From positions 1 through 64,000 of the forward strand of contig CAZSRX010000008.1 of NCBI GenBank assembly GCA_964609675.1: DNA of 64,000 bases. The letters run 5' to 3'. A program made the translations under genes and the position numbers. Below, in pieces: positions 8,752 to 15,802 of this stretch. How positions within the stretch are numbered: the stretch's first letter is position 1; the number at the start of each line of letters is the position of its first letter. This stretch comes from CAZSRX01 sp964609675 [NCBI: uncultured Bacteroidota bacterium]. GTDB taxonomy: Bacteria > CLD3 > SB21. Below the pieces are notes generated by a model. It had not been told where the DNA came from and made no database searches. It saw only the letters and a program-made list of their open reading frames with translations.

Positions 8752-9102
8752 GGTGATACTCCTTAATATGGTACTCCTGCGAAGCCGCGCAGACACTTAA
8801 ATTGCGGGTCCCGCCGGATTAATAATAATATACATCATGAAGCGGCATTTGTCAAGCACTATTTGTGAAAAAAGCTTATTTTTAGAGGTTTTACGGCCAT
8901 AAAACACAAAATCTCCTCTGTTTTAGGGCTGTTCCGGGGATGTCTGAAACAGAAAAATCATTTTCTGTAAAGCTACAGCCGGCTTTTCCGTGTGGTAACA
9001 GTGCTTGCCGATTAAGAGATGGCCATTGATTACAGACTATCGTCAGACAATTATTATAAAATAACCATGCGCCACCAAAGAAGTGTATCAGAATGAAACA
9101 AA
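8752..9102. other. Gene-free stretch upstream of hup
   Basis: This 351-bp stretch between the DUF2252 gene and hup holds the hup promoter and leader. It also holds a perfect 8-bp inverted repeat (8949-8956 and 8961-8968, ACAGAAAA/TTTTCTGT, 4-nt loop) without a clear T-run. A 71-codon open frame on the minus strand here has no family resemblance or ribosome-binding site and is not called. Confidence 0.5.
8827..8855 (-). promoter_or_regulatory. Sigma70-like promoter of hup
   Basis: Read on the minus strand: TTGACA (8855-8850), a 17-nt spacer, and TATATT (8832-8827). Transcription would start near 8819 and give a leader of about 70 nt before the hup ATG. The -35 box matches the consensus completely and the -10 box at five of six positions. 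Confidence 0.8.
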
Positions 9103-10209
9103 TCATTTCTCAGTTTTCGATAGGACAGATTTTTTATAATGTTTTCTCCATGCCTGCCAGTCCTCGGTTAAACGGTTAGCCAATGTTTCCGCTGACCGGT
9201 AAAGTCCTTTTTCACATAGCTGGGGCAGAAAAGCCCGGATAGGGGCAACAGCAGCGGGGTCAATCCGGTGCATGTTGGCTGTTTCCTTGCCCATCGCTTT
9301 TACTAAACGCAGGGCATCCTTTTTGGATGGCAGGGACGACAGGTCTATCCGACTGCAGTCGGGCGATAGACGGCGATGTATCCATCCGGGAAATACTTTG
9401 AGAAACGGATCGGCAGGCCGGAATGGACTTTGTATAAACCGTAAATACCGCTCTTCCTGAGAGCAGGCTTCCGGATAAAAACGATCCGCTGCCGAGCGGA
9501 CTATCGCTTTGACCTCACGGGCCATCTTGCTTCCGTGAAGATCAGCCACCAGGGCAAACCGTGGACGCCCCAGACTGCCCAGGCCTGCCAGACGGTGAAC
9601 CACCTTCCGGTTGATGGCCGCCTCCGGTACCATACTTTGCAGTAAACCCATCACCGTTTCCGGTACAGGCGTCACGGGCTTCAGGGCTTCCATTTTTTCC
9701 CAGTAAACCGCCGGCTCCCTTTGGCTGGATATTGTCATTTCCCGCAACCAACCGTGACGTTCTTCAAGAATATAAATATCGGGATCCGAAAGCATAACGG
9801 TGCGATAACCTTCCAGTATACTGGCGCAAGCCTCTTCCTCGCCGGCGGACAGCATGCTTTCCCGTACGGCGAGAATGGCGCTGGCCGCCAAACGGAGAAT
9901 GTCCTGATCAAAAGGAAGCCGTGCCGCTTCATCCAAATCATTCACCCCCCAGACCAGCCGTCCTTCGCTGTCCCGCCAGGTGCCAAAGTTCTCCACGTGC
10001 AGGTCACCCACCGAGAAAACCGATGGCGCCGAAACATCATGAAACTTCCCATGGTACCATTCGATCCAGCGGTAATAGGCGGCACGGAAAAACGAGAAAG
10101 CATCCTCCGCCATGCGTTGATGCTTTATATCCAGGTCTTCGTTAATTACGCCGGTTTCGTTCGCCAACCGTGATTCATACTGCTGCGTTGATGTTATAAT
10201 TGATTCCAT
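9103..10209 (-). CDS. DUF2252 family protein
   Basis: A 368-aa soluble protein of the DUF2252 family, whose function is not established. The family hallmark GDLHVENFG is at residues 68-76, followed by the acidic segment NDLDEA (90-95) and PFDQDILRLA (99-108). This arrangement (HxxN then D) resembles the catalytic loop and metal-binding Asp of aminoglycoside-phosphotransferase-like kinases, so a kinase-like fold is often suggested; that is inference. It is the last gene of a four-gene minus-strand run, starting 6 nt after the rsmE stop codon. Confidence 0.88.
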   Translation of the reverse strand: MESIITSTQQYESRLANETGVINEDLDIKHQRMAEDAFSFFRAAYYRWIEWYHGKFHDVSAPSVFSVGDLHVENFGTWRDSEGRLVWGVNDLDEAARLPFDQDILRLAASAILAVRESMLSAGEEEACASILEGYRTVMLSDPDIYILEERHGWLREMTISSQREPAVYWEKMEALKPVTPVPETVMGLLQSMVPEAAINRKVVHRLAGLGSLGRPRFALVADLHGSKMAREVKAIVRSAADRFYPEACSQEERYLRFIQSPFRPADPFLKVFPGWIHRRLSPDCSRIDLSSLPSKKDALRLVKAMGKETANMHRIDPAAVAPIRAFLPQLCEKGLYRSAETLANRLTEDWQAWRKHYKKSVLSKTEK

Positions 10210-10215
10210 ATAGAC

Positions 10216-10968
10216 TCATGGTACCCATGGATGCAACTGGCCGGCGATTACCGCTACCGCCGCAATCGCGGCAGTTTCAGATCGCAGGCGGGTAGGGCCA
10301 AGGGATACATCCGTTAGATGATGCCGGCGGGCGGATTGAATCTCCTCATCGGTGAATCCGCCTTCAGGTCCAATGCCAATGAGAAGGCTACGAACGGTTC
10401 CGGTTTTCAGGCGTTCGCCGGCAACCGAAATCATCGGCCGCGCGCTTTGTTCATGAGCAATCAAAGCCATATCATAATTATCGGCTTCGGCCAGCAGCGC
10501 ATGAAAATCCGTCACCGGCCGGAGCACGGGCACCATCGAACGTTCGGACTGCTTCATGGCGGCTATTAGGGTCTTTTCCCACCGGCGTATTTTCTGGAAT
10601 CCCGGTTCCACAACGCTGCGGCCGGTTTTTAAAGGAATAACTGCATGAACGCCCAGTTCGGTGGCTTTTTCCAGAGCCCATTCAAAACGGTCTTTTTTAA
10701 TCAGCGCCAGCGCCAGCGTTATTTCGACTTTCAGTTCATTAGGCCGCATCCGATGATTCAGGATTTTACATACGACCCGATCCCTGACGGTTTCGATAAT
10801 TTCTGTTTCGTATTCATCGCCCTGGCCGTTGACGACATAACACCGGTCACCGCTTTTCATGCGCAGCACCTGCAGGCAATGACGGGCTTCGTCATCTATC
10901 AGATATAAAATAGAAAGCCCCGAGTCGATAGACTCCGGGGCTGTGTAAAAATACCTTCGTTCGGCCAT
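10216..10968 (-). CDS. rsmE: 16S rRNA (uracil-1498-N3)-methyltransferase RsmE
   Basis: A 250-aa SPOUT-class RNA methyltransferase that methylates N3 of U1498 in 16S rRNA using S-adenosylmethionine. An N-terminal PUA-like domain (about 1-75; HCLQVLRMKSGD) recognises RNA. The C-terminal knotted SPOUT domain contains KATELGVHAVIP (about 101-112), IGIGPEGGFTDEE (197-209, SAM loop) and LGPTRLRSETAAIAA (223-237), the family signature of the deep trefoil knot. It is 3 nt downstream of the TPR lipoprotein gene and 6 nt upstream of the DUF2252 gene, so probably co-transcribed. Confidence 0.96.
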   Translation of the reverse strand: MAERRYFYTAPESIDSGLSILYLIDDEARHCLQVLRMKSGDRCYVVNGQGDEYETEIIETVRDRVVCKILNHRMRPNELKVEITLALALIKKDRFEWALEKATELGVHAVIPLKTGRSVVEPGFQKIRRWEKTLIAAMKQSERSMVPVLRPVTDFHALLAEADNYDMALIAHEQSARPMISVAGERLKTGTVRSLLIGIGPEGGFTDEEIQSARRHHLTDVSLGPTRLRSETAAIAAVAVIAGQLHPWVP

Positions 10969-10971
10969 GGG

Positions 10972-11529
10972 TTATTTGCCGCCGGTGGTATCCGATGCGG
11001 CATCCATAGAATCCGGCAGGGCGGTTTTGAGAATTTCATCGGCGTTCATGCCAAGATTTTGAAGCTCAAATTGCACGGAGGAAGCCAATTCATGTTTCGG
11101 ATATTTATTCAGGAACGTTTCGTAATATTTCCGCGCTTCATCCAGTTTAATGTCGTAGTTGGCGTGGATAAATCCCAGCATGAAATAAGCCTGCGCGGTA
11201 ACGGAACTGTCGGGATAGAGTTCCGCCACTTTTTTGAAAGCCGCACTGGCGTTGGTGTATTCGCGGAATTGGTCGGTATAGATCTTGCCCATGGACAATA
11301 AGGCGTCCACATAGCGAGGACTGGAAGGGTATTTTTCCGCAATTATCGTAAACCCGTCCACGGCGTGCTGGGGTTTTTCTTCTGCAATGAATTGGGCCGC
11401 TTTCCTGTAAATTTCCTCATCGTTGAGTCCTTCCCACGGGTCTTTCATCGGAGTTTCATCGGTAACGGTCAGTCGCGTGCCGGCCTGGCAGGCGGCCAGT
11501 ATCAGAAAAAAGATCATGAGGTAACGCAT
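10972..11529 (-). CDS. TPR lipoprotein of BamD/YbgF type
   Basis: A 185-aa lipoprotein. The signal peptide ends in LILAACQ, a good lipobox, so the mature protein is anchored by its Cys. It contains about three tetratricopeptide repeats (about 37-145). The repeats have the spacing and 'F..KYP.S.....A...G' pattern of outer-membrane assembly factors (BamD/YfiO) and the periplasmic YbgF/CpoB group; EKYPSSPRYVDALLSMGKIY is typical. At 185 aa it is shorter than BamD (about 240). The start has a GGAGAG site, 15 nt after the barrel gene. Its position directly behind an Omp85-like barrel suggests envelope work; a direct partnership is inferred. Confidence 0.82.
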   Translation of the reverse strand: MRYLMIFFLILAACQAGTRLTVTDETPMKDPWEGLNDEEIYRKAAQFIAEEKPQHAVDGFTIIAEKYPSSPRYVDALLSMGKIYTDQFREYTNASAAFKKVAELYPDSSVTAQAYFMLGFIHANYDIKLDEARKYYETFLNKYPKHELASSVQFELQNLGMNADEILKTALPDSMDAASDTTGGK

Positions 11530-11544
11530 AACACATGCTCTCCG

Positions 11545-12810
11545 TTAAATGGTTGGCGTAATATACAAATAATATTTATAGTCGTACTTTCCGGTTTGCG
11601 GAGTCCGAGTCAGCGGAAACGCCATCTGGAACTTCATCCAGTTTCCGATATGAAGGCCCCAGCCCGCATCGCAGCGAATGGATTTAAAACGGAATCTTTC
11701 CTGCAGAATAGCGTCTGGAAGGGCATCGGTCGCTTTCGCATTCCAGATCGTACCGGCGTCGCCGAAAAACATCAGGTCGATTTTCTTAAATAAAAATTTC
11801 AGTCCCCAGATTTTCGCAAGAAAGGTTCTCGGCAAAAACGATCCGTTAAAATAATAATCCAGATTCGTCATGGCCATACCTGAGCCGTTTATAAATTCTT
11901 TATACCGGTATCCTCGCAGGGTGGATAAACCTCCCAGATCAAATAAAAAGGGTTCCGTGACCGCCGGTTGGCCGTTAGCGCGGCCGCGAACCGTGCCGTG
12001 ATGGATTCCAAAAGAACCCGACCATAACAATCTTTGCCGGTGCGTGACAGCCTGAAGACGGGACAGTCGGAGCGTAACATGATGATAACTATAATCCCCA
12101 TGCGCCAACGGTTTTAAAAATTCTGAATTCGTGTAAATGGCCGTTCCGAACCATCCATTTACAAAAGCCGACGGTGAGGGCCGCGTATCCAGTTCCATCT
12201 GCATACCGACATAATAATCATCGCCTTCGGCCACTGGCGGATTGTCACGGAAAACCCGTTTATCGGCTCTTTTTTCACCCCCCCAGTCCAGGAGGCTCTG
12301 GCTGGTTTTATTGGGCAGCGAACCATAACGGTTAATGCCGCCCGTTAGGCTCAGCCGGAAAACTCCCTTCCAGTCTTTGCCAATCCATAAGCCTGCGCCG
12401 AAGATTTCATAAAAGTCATAATAATCCAGCCGGAATAACAACGCGGAAATACTGTTCTGCCAGTCCGGAATGACGGCGGCGTCACCGGTGGCGGTTAGAC
12501 GGTACCCTTCGATTTTAAAAAGGTATTCATTGTCGCCCGAAGGAAACCGTTTTTCTATTTCCGCCTGATAACGGGGCGCGTGCAGGGAAAAACCGTATCC
12601 GGCGCGGCCTTTAATCCAGAAGGATTCTTCATCATCCAGAAAAAGCTGGCCTCTGAGGCCCGGAAAGAAGCCGTCGCAGCGATTGTACCGCAGCCAGGTC
12701 CCGAGATTGTAGGAACCGGATTTTTCATAAATATAAAACTGCGTCTGGCTGTATACGGGAATTGCCAGGACACTAAAAAACACAACGAGCGGTATTATAC
12801 GTTTTATCAT
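11545..12810 (-). CDS. Omp85/D15-like outer-membrane beta-barrel without POTRA domains
   Basis: A 421-aa outer-membrane protein. The signal peptide (about 1-21, ending VYSQ) leads straight into beta-barrel-like sequence; I see no POTRA domain. Towards the C-terminus it has LGGLSTLRGYRYKEF, the LRGY-type loop (L6 'RGF/RGY' motif) typical of BamA/TamA and surface-antigen D15 barrels. DLMFFGDAGTIW and a C-terminal strand ending in YLYITPTI follow. It may insert or transport lipids or proteins, or be a simple barrel of this superfamily. It is the first gene of the run leading to the TPR lipoprotein, rsmE and DUF2252 genes, and begins just downstream of the tRNA-Asn terminator. Confidence 0.8.
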   Translation of the reverse strand: MIKRIIPLVVFFSVLAIPVYSQTQFYIYEKSGSYNLGTWLRYNRCDGFFPGLRGQLFLDDEESFWIKGRAGYGFSLHAPRYQAEIEKRFPSGDNEYLFKIEGYRLTATGDAAVIPDWQNSISALLFRLDYYDFYEIFGAGLWIGKDWKGVFRLSLTGGINRYGSLPNKTSQSLLDWGGEKRADKRVFRDNPPVAEGDDYYVGMQMELDTRPSPSAFVNGWFGTAIYTNSEFLKPLAHGDYSYHHVTLRLSRLQAVTHRQRLLWSGSFGIHHGTVRGRANGQPAVTEPFLFDLGGLSTLRGYRYKEFINGSGMAMTNLDYYFNGSFLPRTFLAKIWGLKFLFKKIDLMFFGDAGTIWNAKATDALPDAILQERFRFKSIRCDAGWGLHIGNWMKFQMAFPLTRTPQTGKYDYKYYLYITPTI

Positions 12811-12823
12811 GGCTGCGCCCTAA

Positions 12824-12858
12824 TTAAAAAGCCCGTCGCTGATGTCAGGTCCGGGCTT
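12824..12858 (-). terminator. Terminator downstream of tRNA-Asn
   Basis: A 7-bp stem (12829-12835 with 12852-12858, AAGCCCG/CGGGCTT) with an internal loop of 16 nt that can itself pair partly. On the minus strand it is followed by TTTTTAATTA. It begins 3 nt past the tRNA 3' end, so it would end the tRNA transcript before the barrel gene. Confidence 0.7.
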
Positions 12859-12861
12859 CGG

Positions 12862-12936
<75 letters not shown>

Positions 12937-12950
12937 ATGTTGTAAGATCA

Positions 12951-12979
12951 ACTATAATCCAAAATCATAAAAAAGTCAA
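12951..12979 (-). promoter_or_regulatory. Sigma70-like promoter of tRNA-Asn
   Basis: On the minus strand: TTGACT (12979-12974), 17-nt spacer, TATAGT (12956-12951). The initiation point would fall within about 8 nt of the mature tRNA 5' end. Confidence 0.75.
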
Positions 12980-13060
12980 GTTTTTTTTGAAACGTACATT
13001 TTTTTGTGCGACGATGTTGTACGTATTGTTTTGCATCGGCAAATAGGGTAGGATGGATTT

Positions 13061-14257
13061 TTATTTTAAACGCGATAATAAAATCTCCCGCCACTCGTCC
13101 GGCGTAAGCTTTACCGGATTATTTTTCGGCTCCGTGCGTGCGATAACAGCATCCAGCAACGATGCGTTAAATCCGTTACGGCTAAGCGCTGTCAGTCCAA
13201 GCCGATCGGATAGCGCATATAATGTGGCAACAAGACTTTCGCAATAAAAGGGCCGGGATTTACCCGTTTCCGGTGAAAACAGTTTTCCGGTTTCGGCAAA
13301 CTTGCTTACGGCGGGATTATCCGGAGTATATTTCAGCAGATGCCGGATGGTAAATTCCATGCAAGGCGCCATGAGCGTGCCGCAAATGATGCCGTGGGGA
13401 ATGTGGCAGAACCCGCCGATGGAGGAGGCCAGACCGTGGACCAGCCCGAGTCCCGCGTTAGCGAGCGTGATGCCGCTGATCATGGAAGCGTAGGCCATAT
13501 CCGAGCGGGCTGCGATGTCTTCGCCGTTTTGTACGGCTTGTTCAAGGGAACGCGCGACAGCCTGCAGGCCGGAAAACGCCAGGGCGTCGGTAAACGGCGT
13601 CGCCGCGGTGGATACGTAGGATTCCAATAACTGGGTAAAGGCATCCATCCCGCAGGCCGCCGTCAGCGGGGGCGGGCAAGTCCTTGTCAGCTGAGGATCG
13701 ACGACGGCCACATCGGGGACGAGCCGGTCATGGCGCAGCGATTTTTTGAAACCGTCCGGCCCGACACGGCTTAACACGGCGTTCTTTGTGGCTTCGCTGC
13801 CCGTGCCGGACGTGGTCGGCACCGCGATGAAAGGCACTTTGCGGCCGTCATGCGTTTTCGTGCCGACGCCCTCCAGAAAGGCTTCCGCCGGCTCGTCATA
13901 CCGCAGCATCGCCGAAACCGCCTTGCCGGCATCCATGACACTGCCGCCGCCGATAGCGATGACCACATCGGGCAAAGGCTCTTTATTGGAGCGCGTTATC
14001 CGGTCGACAATTGCCGGCGAAGGCTCGCCGGTTACGGTTTCCCAAATGATGCTCAGCGGCTCCGGGGCCAGCGCCCGCTCAAGCTGTCGCCACGCTTCCG
14101 TTTTCTTAACCGAGCCGGAACCGGTCAGGATGAGCGCGCGTTTTCCGAATCGACGAATAAGTTCAGGCACAAGGCCAAATTTACCCGCTCCGAAATGGAT
14201 GGCCGGCGGCGTATATTGTGAAAACGTCCGGATCATGCGCTGGTCATCACTTTCCAT
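13061..14257 (-). CDS. Iron-type alcohol dehydrogenase (group III) with an altered metal site
   Basis: A 398-aa NAD(P)-dependent dehydrogenase of the iron-containing family. The dinucleotide-binding half has AIGGGSVMDAGKA (101-113) and PTTSGTGSEAT (147-157). The helical half normally holds four metal ligands (Asp, His, His, His). Here they correspond to D205, Q209, H274 and H288: GMDAFTQ has Gln where most relatives have His, while H274 in VHGLAS and H288 in HIPHG are kept. Such Gln variants exist in this superfamily, so the enzyme may still be active, perhaps with another metal. The substrate is unknown. Its ATG overlaps the stop of the LsrG-like gene by 11 nt, so the two are coupled. Confidence 0.9.
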   Translation of the reverse strand: MESDDQRMIRTFSQYTPPAIHFGAGKFGLVPELIRRFGKRALILTGSGSVKKTEAWRQLERALAPEPLSIIWETVTGEPSPAIVDRITRSNKEPLPDVVIAIGGGSVMDAGKAVSAMLRYDEPAEAFLEGVGTKTHDGRKVPFIAVPTTSGTGSEATKNAVLSRVGPDGFKKSLRHDRLVPDVAVVDPQLTRTCPPPLTAACGMDAFTQLLESYVSTAATPFTDALAFSGLQAVARSLEQAVQNGEDIAARSDMAYASMISGITLANAGLGLVHGLASSIGGFCHIPHGIICGTLMAPCMEFTIRHLLKYTPDNPAVSKFAETGKLFSPETGKSRPFYCESLVATLYALSDRLGLTALSRNGFNASLLDAVIARTEPKNNPVKLTPDEWREILLSRLK

Positions 14258-14546
14258 CCGGCCAAAGGATATGATATTTCATGCCTTTACGCGGTTCCGC
14301 CATCCAGTCCTTCACGGTATCGCGCCATTCCGCGTAATGTGCCGTTTCTTTGTGGGCCGCTGCCGCCGCTTCGCTGGCATACGCTTCATAGAGAATAAAT
14401 TTCGAGGGATCCTCGGCGAACTGCAGGATATCAAAACGCAGATTACCGTCTTCCTTAACAGACCGGCGATGATTTTTTTCACAGGCTTTTTTGAAAGCCT
14501 CGATATGCTCCGGTTTAACCGCAACATGAACCAGGGTCACGATCAT
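14247..14546 (-). CDS. LsrG/YgiN-like antibiotic-biosynthesis-monooxygenase (ABM) domain protein
   Basis: A 99-aa single-domain ABM (ferredoxin-like alpha/beta) protein. The sequence resembles LsrG, the E. coli phospho-AI-2 isomerase, notably NHRRSVKEDGNLRFDILQ (25-42) and ILYEAYASEAAAAAHKETAHY (about 51-71). His and Glu/Tyr residues there are the conserved active-site region. Quinol monooxygenases of the YgiN type share the fold, so the reaction is not certain. The start has AAAGGAAA upstream. It is the first gene of a two-gene unit with the iron-type dehydrogenase, which suggests a shared carbonyl or quinone substrate. Confidence 0.85.
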   Translation of the reverse strand: MIVTLVHVAVKPEHIEAFKKACEKNHRRSVKEDGNLRFDILQFAEDPSKFILYEAYASEAAAAAHKETAHYAEWRDTVKDWMAEPRKGMKYHILWPDGK

Positions 14547-14648
14547 AAAGCGTTTTCCTTTGAAATTCGTAAAATTATGTTGAATTAATACTCCATTATT
14601 GCCCTCGACCGGAAATGGCTGTAAAATACCGTACGGGAACCATGCGTT

Positions 14649-15407
14649 TTATATAAACGGAATAATGATTGCCAATCCGATATACACCCCAATCAGCCGC
14701 TTGTTCATAACGACCAGTTGTGTTTCGTTCATCTTTTTGAGCGCGTATATTCCATTGGCGAGCCATGCCGCAATCGGCATAAATACCAGAGCCACGGCGA
14801 CGCTGGCGGTAAGGTCGCTGATATAATGAAACTGCAGGGCTATCCGTGAATACATCACCAGCAGGGCGATGACTAAAAGGATAACTCTAATTAATCGCAT
14901 CGCCCTCGTTTTATGCGGCGCAAAGAAAAGAAACGGCAGAACCAGGGCCATGCATTTAGTGCCGTGCCCGGACGGCATGGACATGCTTCCCGGAATAAAC
15001 GGAATCGCCAACTGCCCCAGCAGATCCGCCGCCGGACGGGATCGCTGAATCGCTTCCTTAATCAGATCGCCGGCGATACCAGCCATGACAAATGAGAATA
15101 CGACACTCAGAAATACCGGTTGTACCGGAATCGGTGTTTCTTTCTTAATGAAAAAAAAGATTACCGCGGCATAAATAAGGCATATCACGCTCATGCCATA
15201 CCGGGTTATCCACCGCCAGAAAGCCAGCGCAAACGGGTTTTCATAGACCGGATTGTGATGGATGACCATACGCACTTCGATATCGCGCTCCAGCCATAAT
15301 AACAGACTTATCCCGACAAATACTAACAATATGGTTACCATGGCTAAAAGGTTGTGACGGGTTACCGGAATTTTTACAACGGGCAATGGACGGGTTTCGT
15401 TATTCAT
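14649..15407 (-). CDS. PAP2-family membrane phosphatase
   Basis: A 252-aa inner-membrane phosphatidic-acid phosphatase-like enzyme with about six membrane segments. All three motifs are intact: KEAIQRSRP (K117 to RP 124-125), PSGH (145-148) and SRIALQFHYISD (SR 187-188, H194 nucleophile region, D198). Substrates of this family include phosphatidate, phosphatidylglycerol phosphate and undecaprenyl pyrophosphate; which one applies cannot be read from sequence. The gene stands alone on the minus strand and its 5' side faces nifJ across a 395-bp intergenic region. Confidence 0.92.
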   Translation of the reverse strand: MNNETRPLPVVKIPVTRHNLLAMVTILLVFVGISLLLWLERDIEVRMVIHHNPVYENPFALAFWRWITRYGMSVICLIYAAVIFFFIKKETPIPVQPVFLSVVFSFVMAGIAGDLIKEAIQRSRPAADLLGQLAIPFIPGSMSMPSGHGTKCMALVLPFLFFAPHKTRAMRLIRVILLVIALLVMYSRIALQFHYISDLTASVAVALVFMPIAAWLANGIYALKKMNETQLVVMNKRLIGVYIGLAIIIPFI

Positions 15408-15605
15408 GAAACAGGAAAATGCTAGACTGATTAAATGTCCTTACGCAAACATAGATAAATTTAATTTTGTTAGCAAGGAAAAACCGGATACGCATTGAAA
15501 AAACAGGTGTCGGCCTCTATGATTCTTCTCTCGGCTTTTCTGGTTTTTAAATATTTGCATATTTATTCTATTTTTGCGATACTTAAGAACGATAACAATT
15601 ATACC

Positions 15606-15689
15606 GCCACAAAGACACCAAGCCCCAGAGCCTTAAAATCTGTTTTAAACCTGAAAAGGTTAATTTTAGTGTCTTCGTGCCTTGGTGGC
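15606..15689. repeat. Imperfect inverted repeat built on a CAC-AAG theme
   Basis: The left arm at 15606-15622 reads GCCACAAAGACACCAAG. The right arm at 15669-15689, on the opposite strand, reads GCCACCAAGGCACGAAGAC followed by AC. Each arm is itself a short tandem of a 'CACnAAGn' unit. Inverted repeats of this type are scattered in many environmental bacterial genomes; only one copy is visible here. Confidence 0.6.
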
Positions 15690-15715
15690 TGGAGATTAAA
15701 AACCTAAGAAATAAC

Positions 15716-15744
15716 TTGATTTTAAACCCCGCTTCAAATATTAT
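15716..15744 (+). promoter_or_regulatory. Promoter-like sequence upstream of nifJ
   Basis: TTGATT (15716-15721), 17-nt spacer, TATTAT (15739-15744), about 50 nt upstream of the nifJ ATG. An AT-rich region makes a chance match possible. Confidence 0.5.
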
Positions 15745-15802
15745 TGGTGCGTTCTCGTGAAGAATGTTACATTATATTATATTAAAGTAAGGTGATAGAT
15801 TT

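Larger units (their letters stand above)
15408..15802. other. Intergenic region between PAP2 and nifJ
   Basis: This 395-bp stretch contains an imperfect inverted repeat at 15606-15689, a promoter-like sequence for nifJ at 15716-15744, and AT-rich sequence. A 70-codon open frame on the plus strand covers the repeat and looks incidental. Confidence 0.5.

Noticed and set aside
8949-8968. Hairpin ACAGAAAA/TTTTCTGT as a terminator for the DUF2252 gene
   Set aside because: AT-rich stem and no T-run on the needed strand; left as an unexplained inverted repeat.
8891-9106. 71-codon frame on the minus strand upstream of hup
   Set aside because: No ribosome-binding site, no family resemblance, unusual composition; it overlaps an inverted repeat.
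15495-15707. 70-codon frame on the plus strand before nifJ
   Set aside because: It crosses the inverted repeat and has no homologue I recognise; the basic, mixed composition looks incidental.
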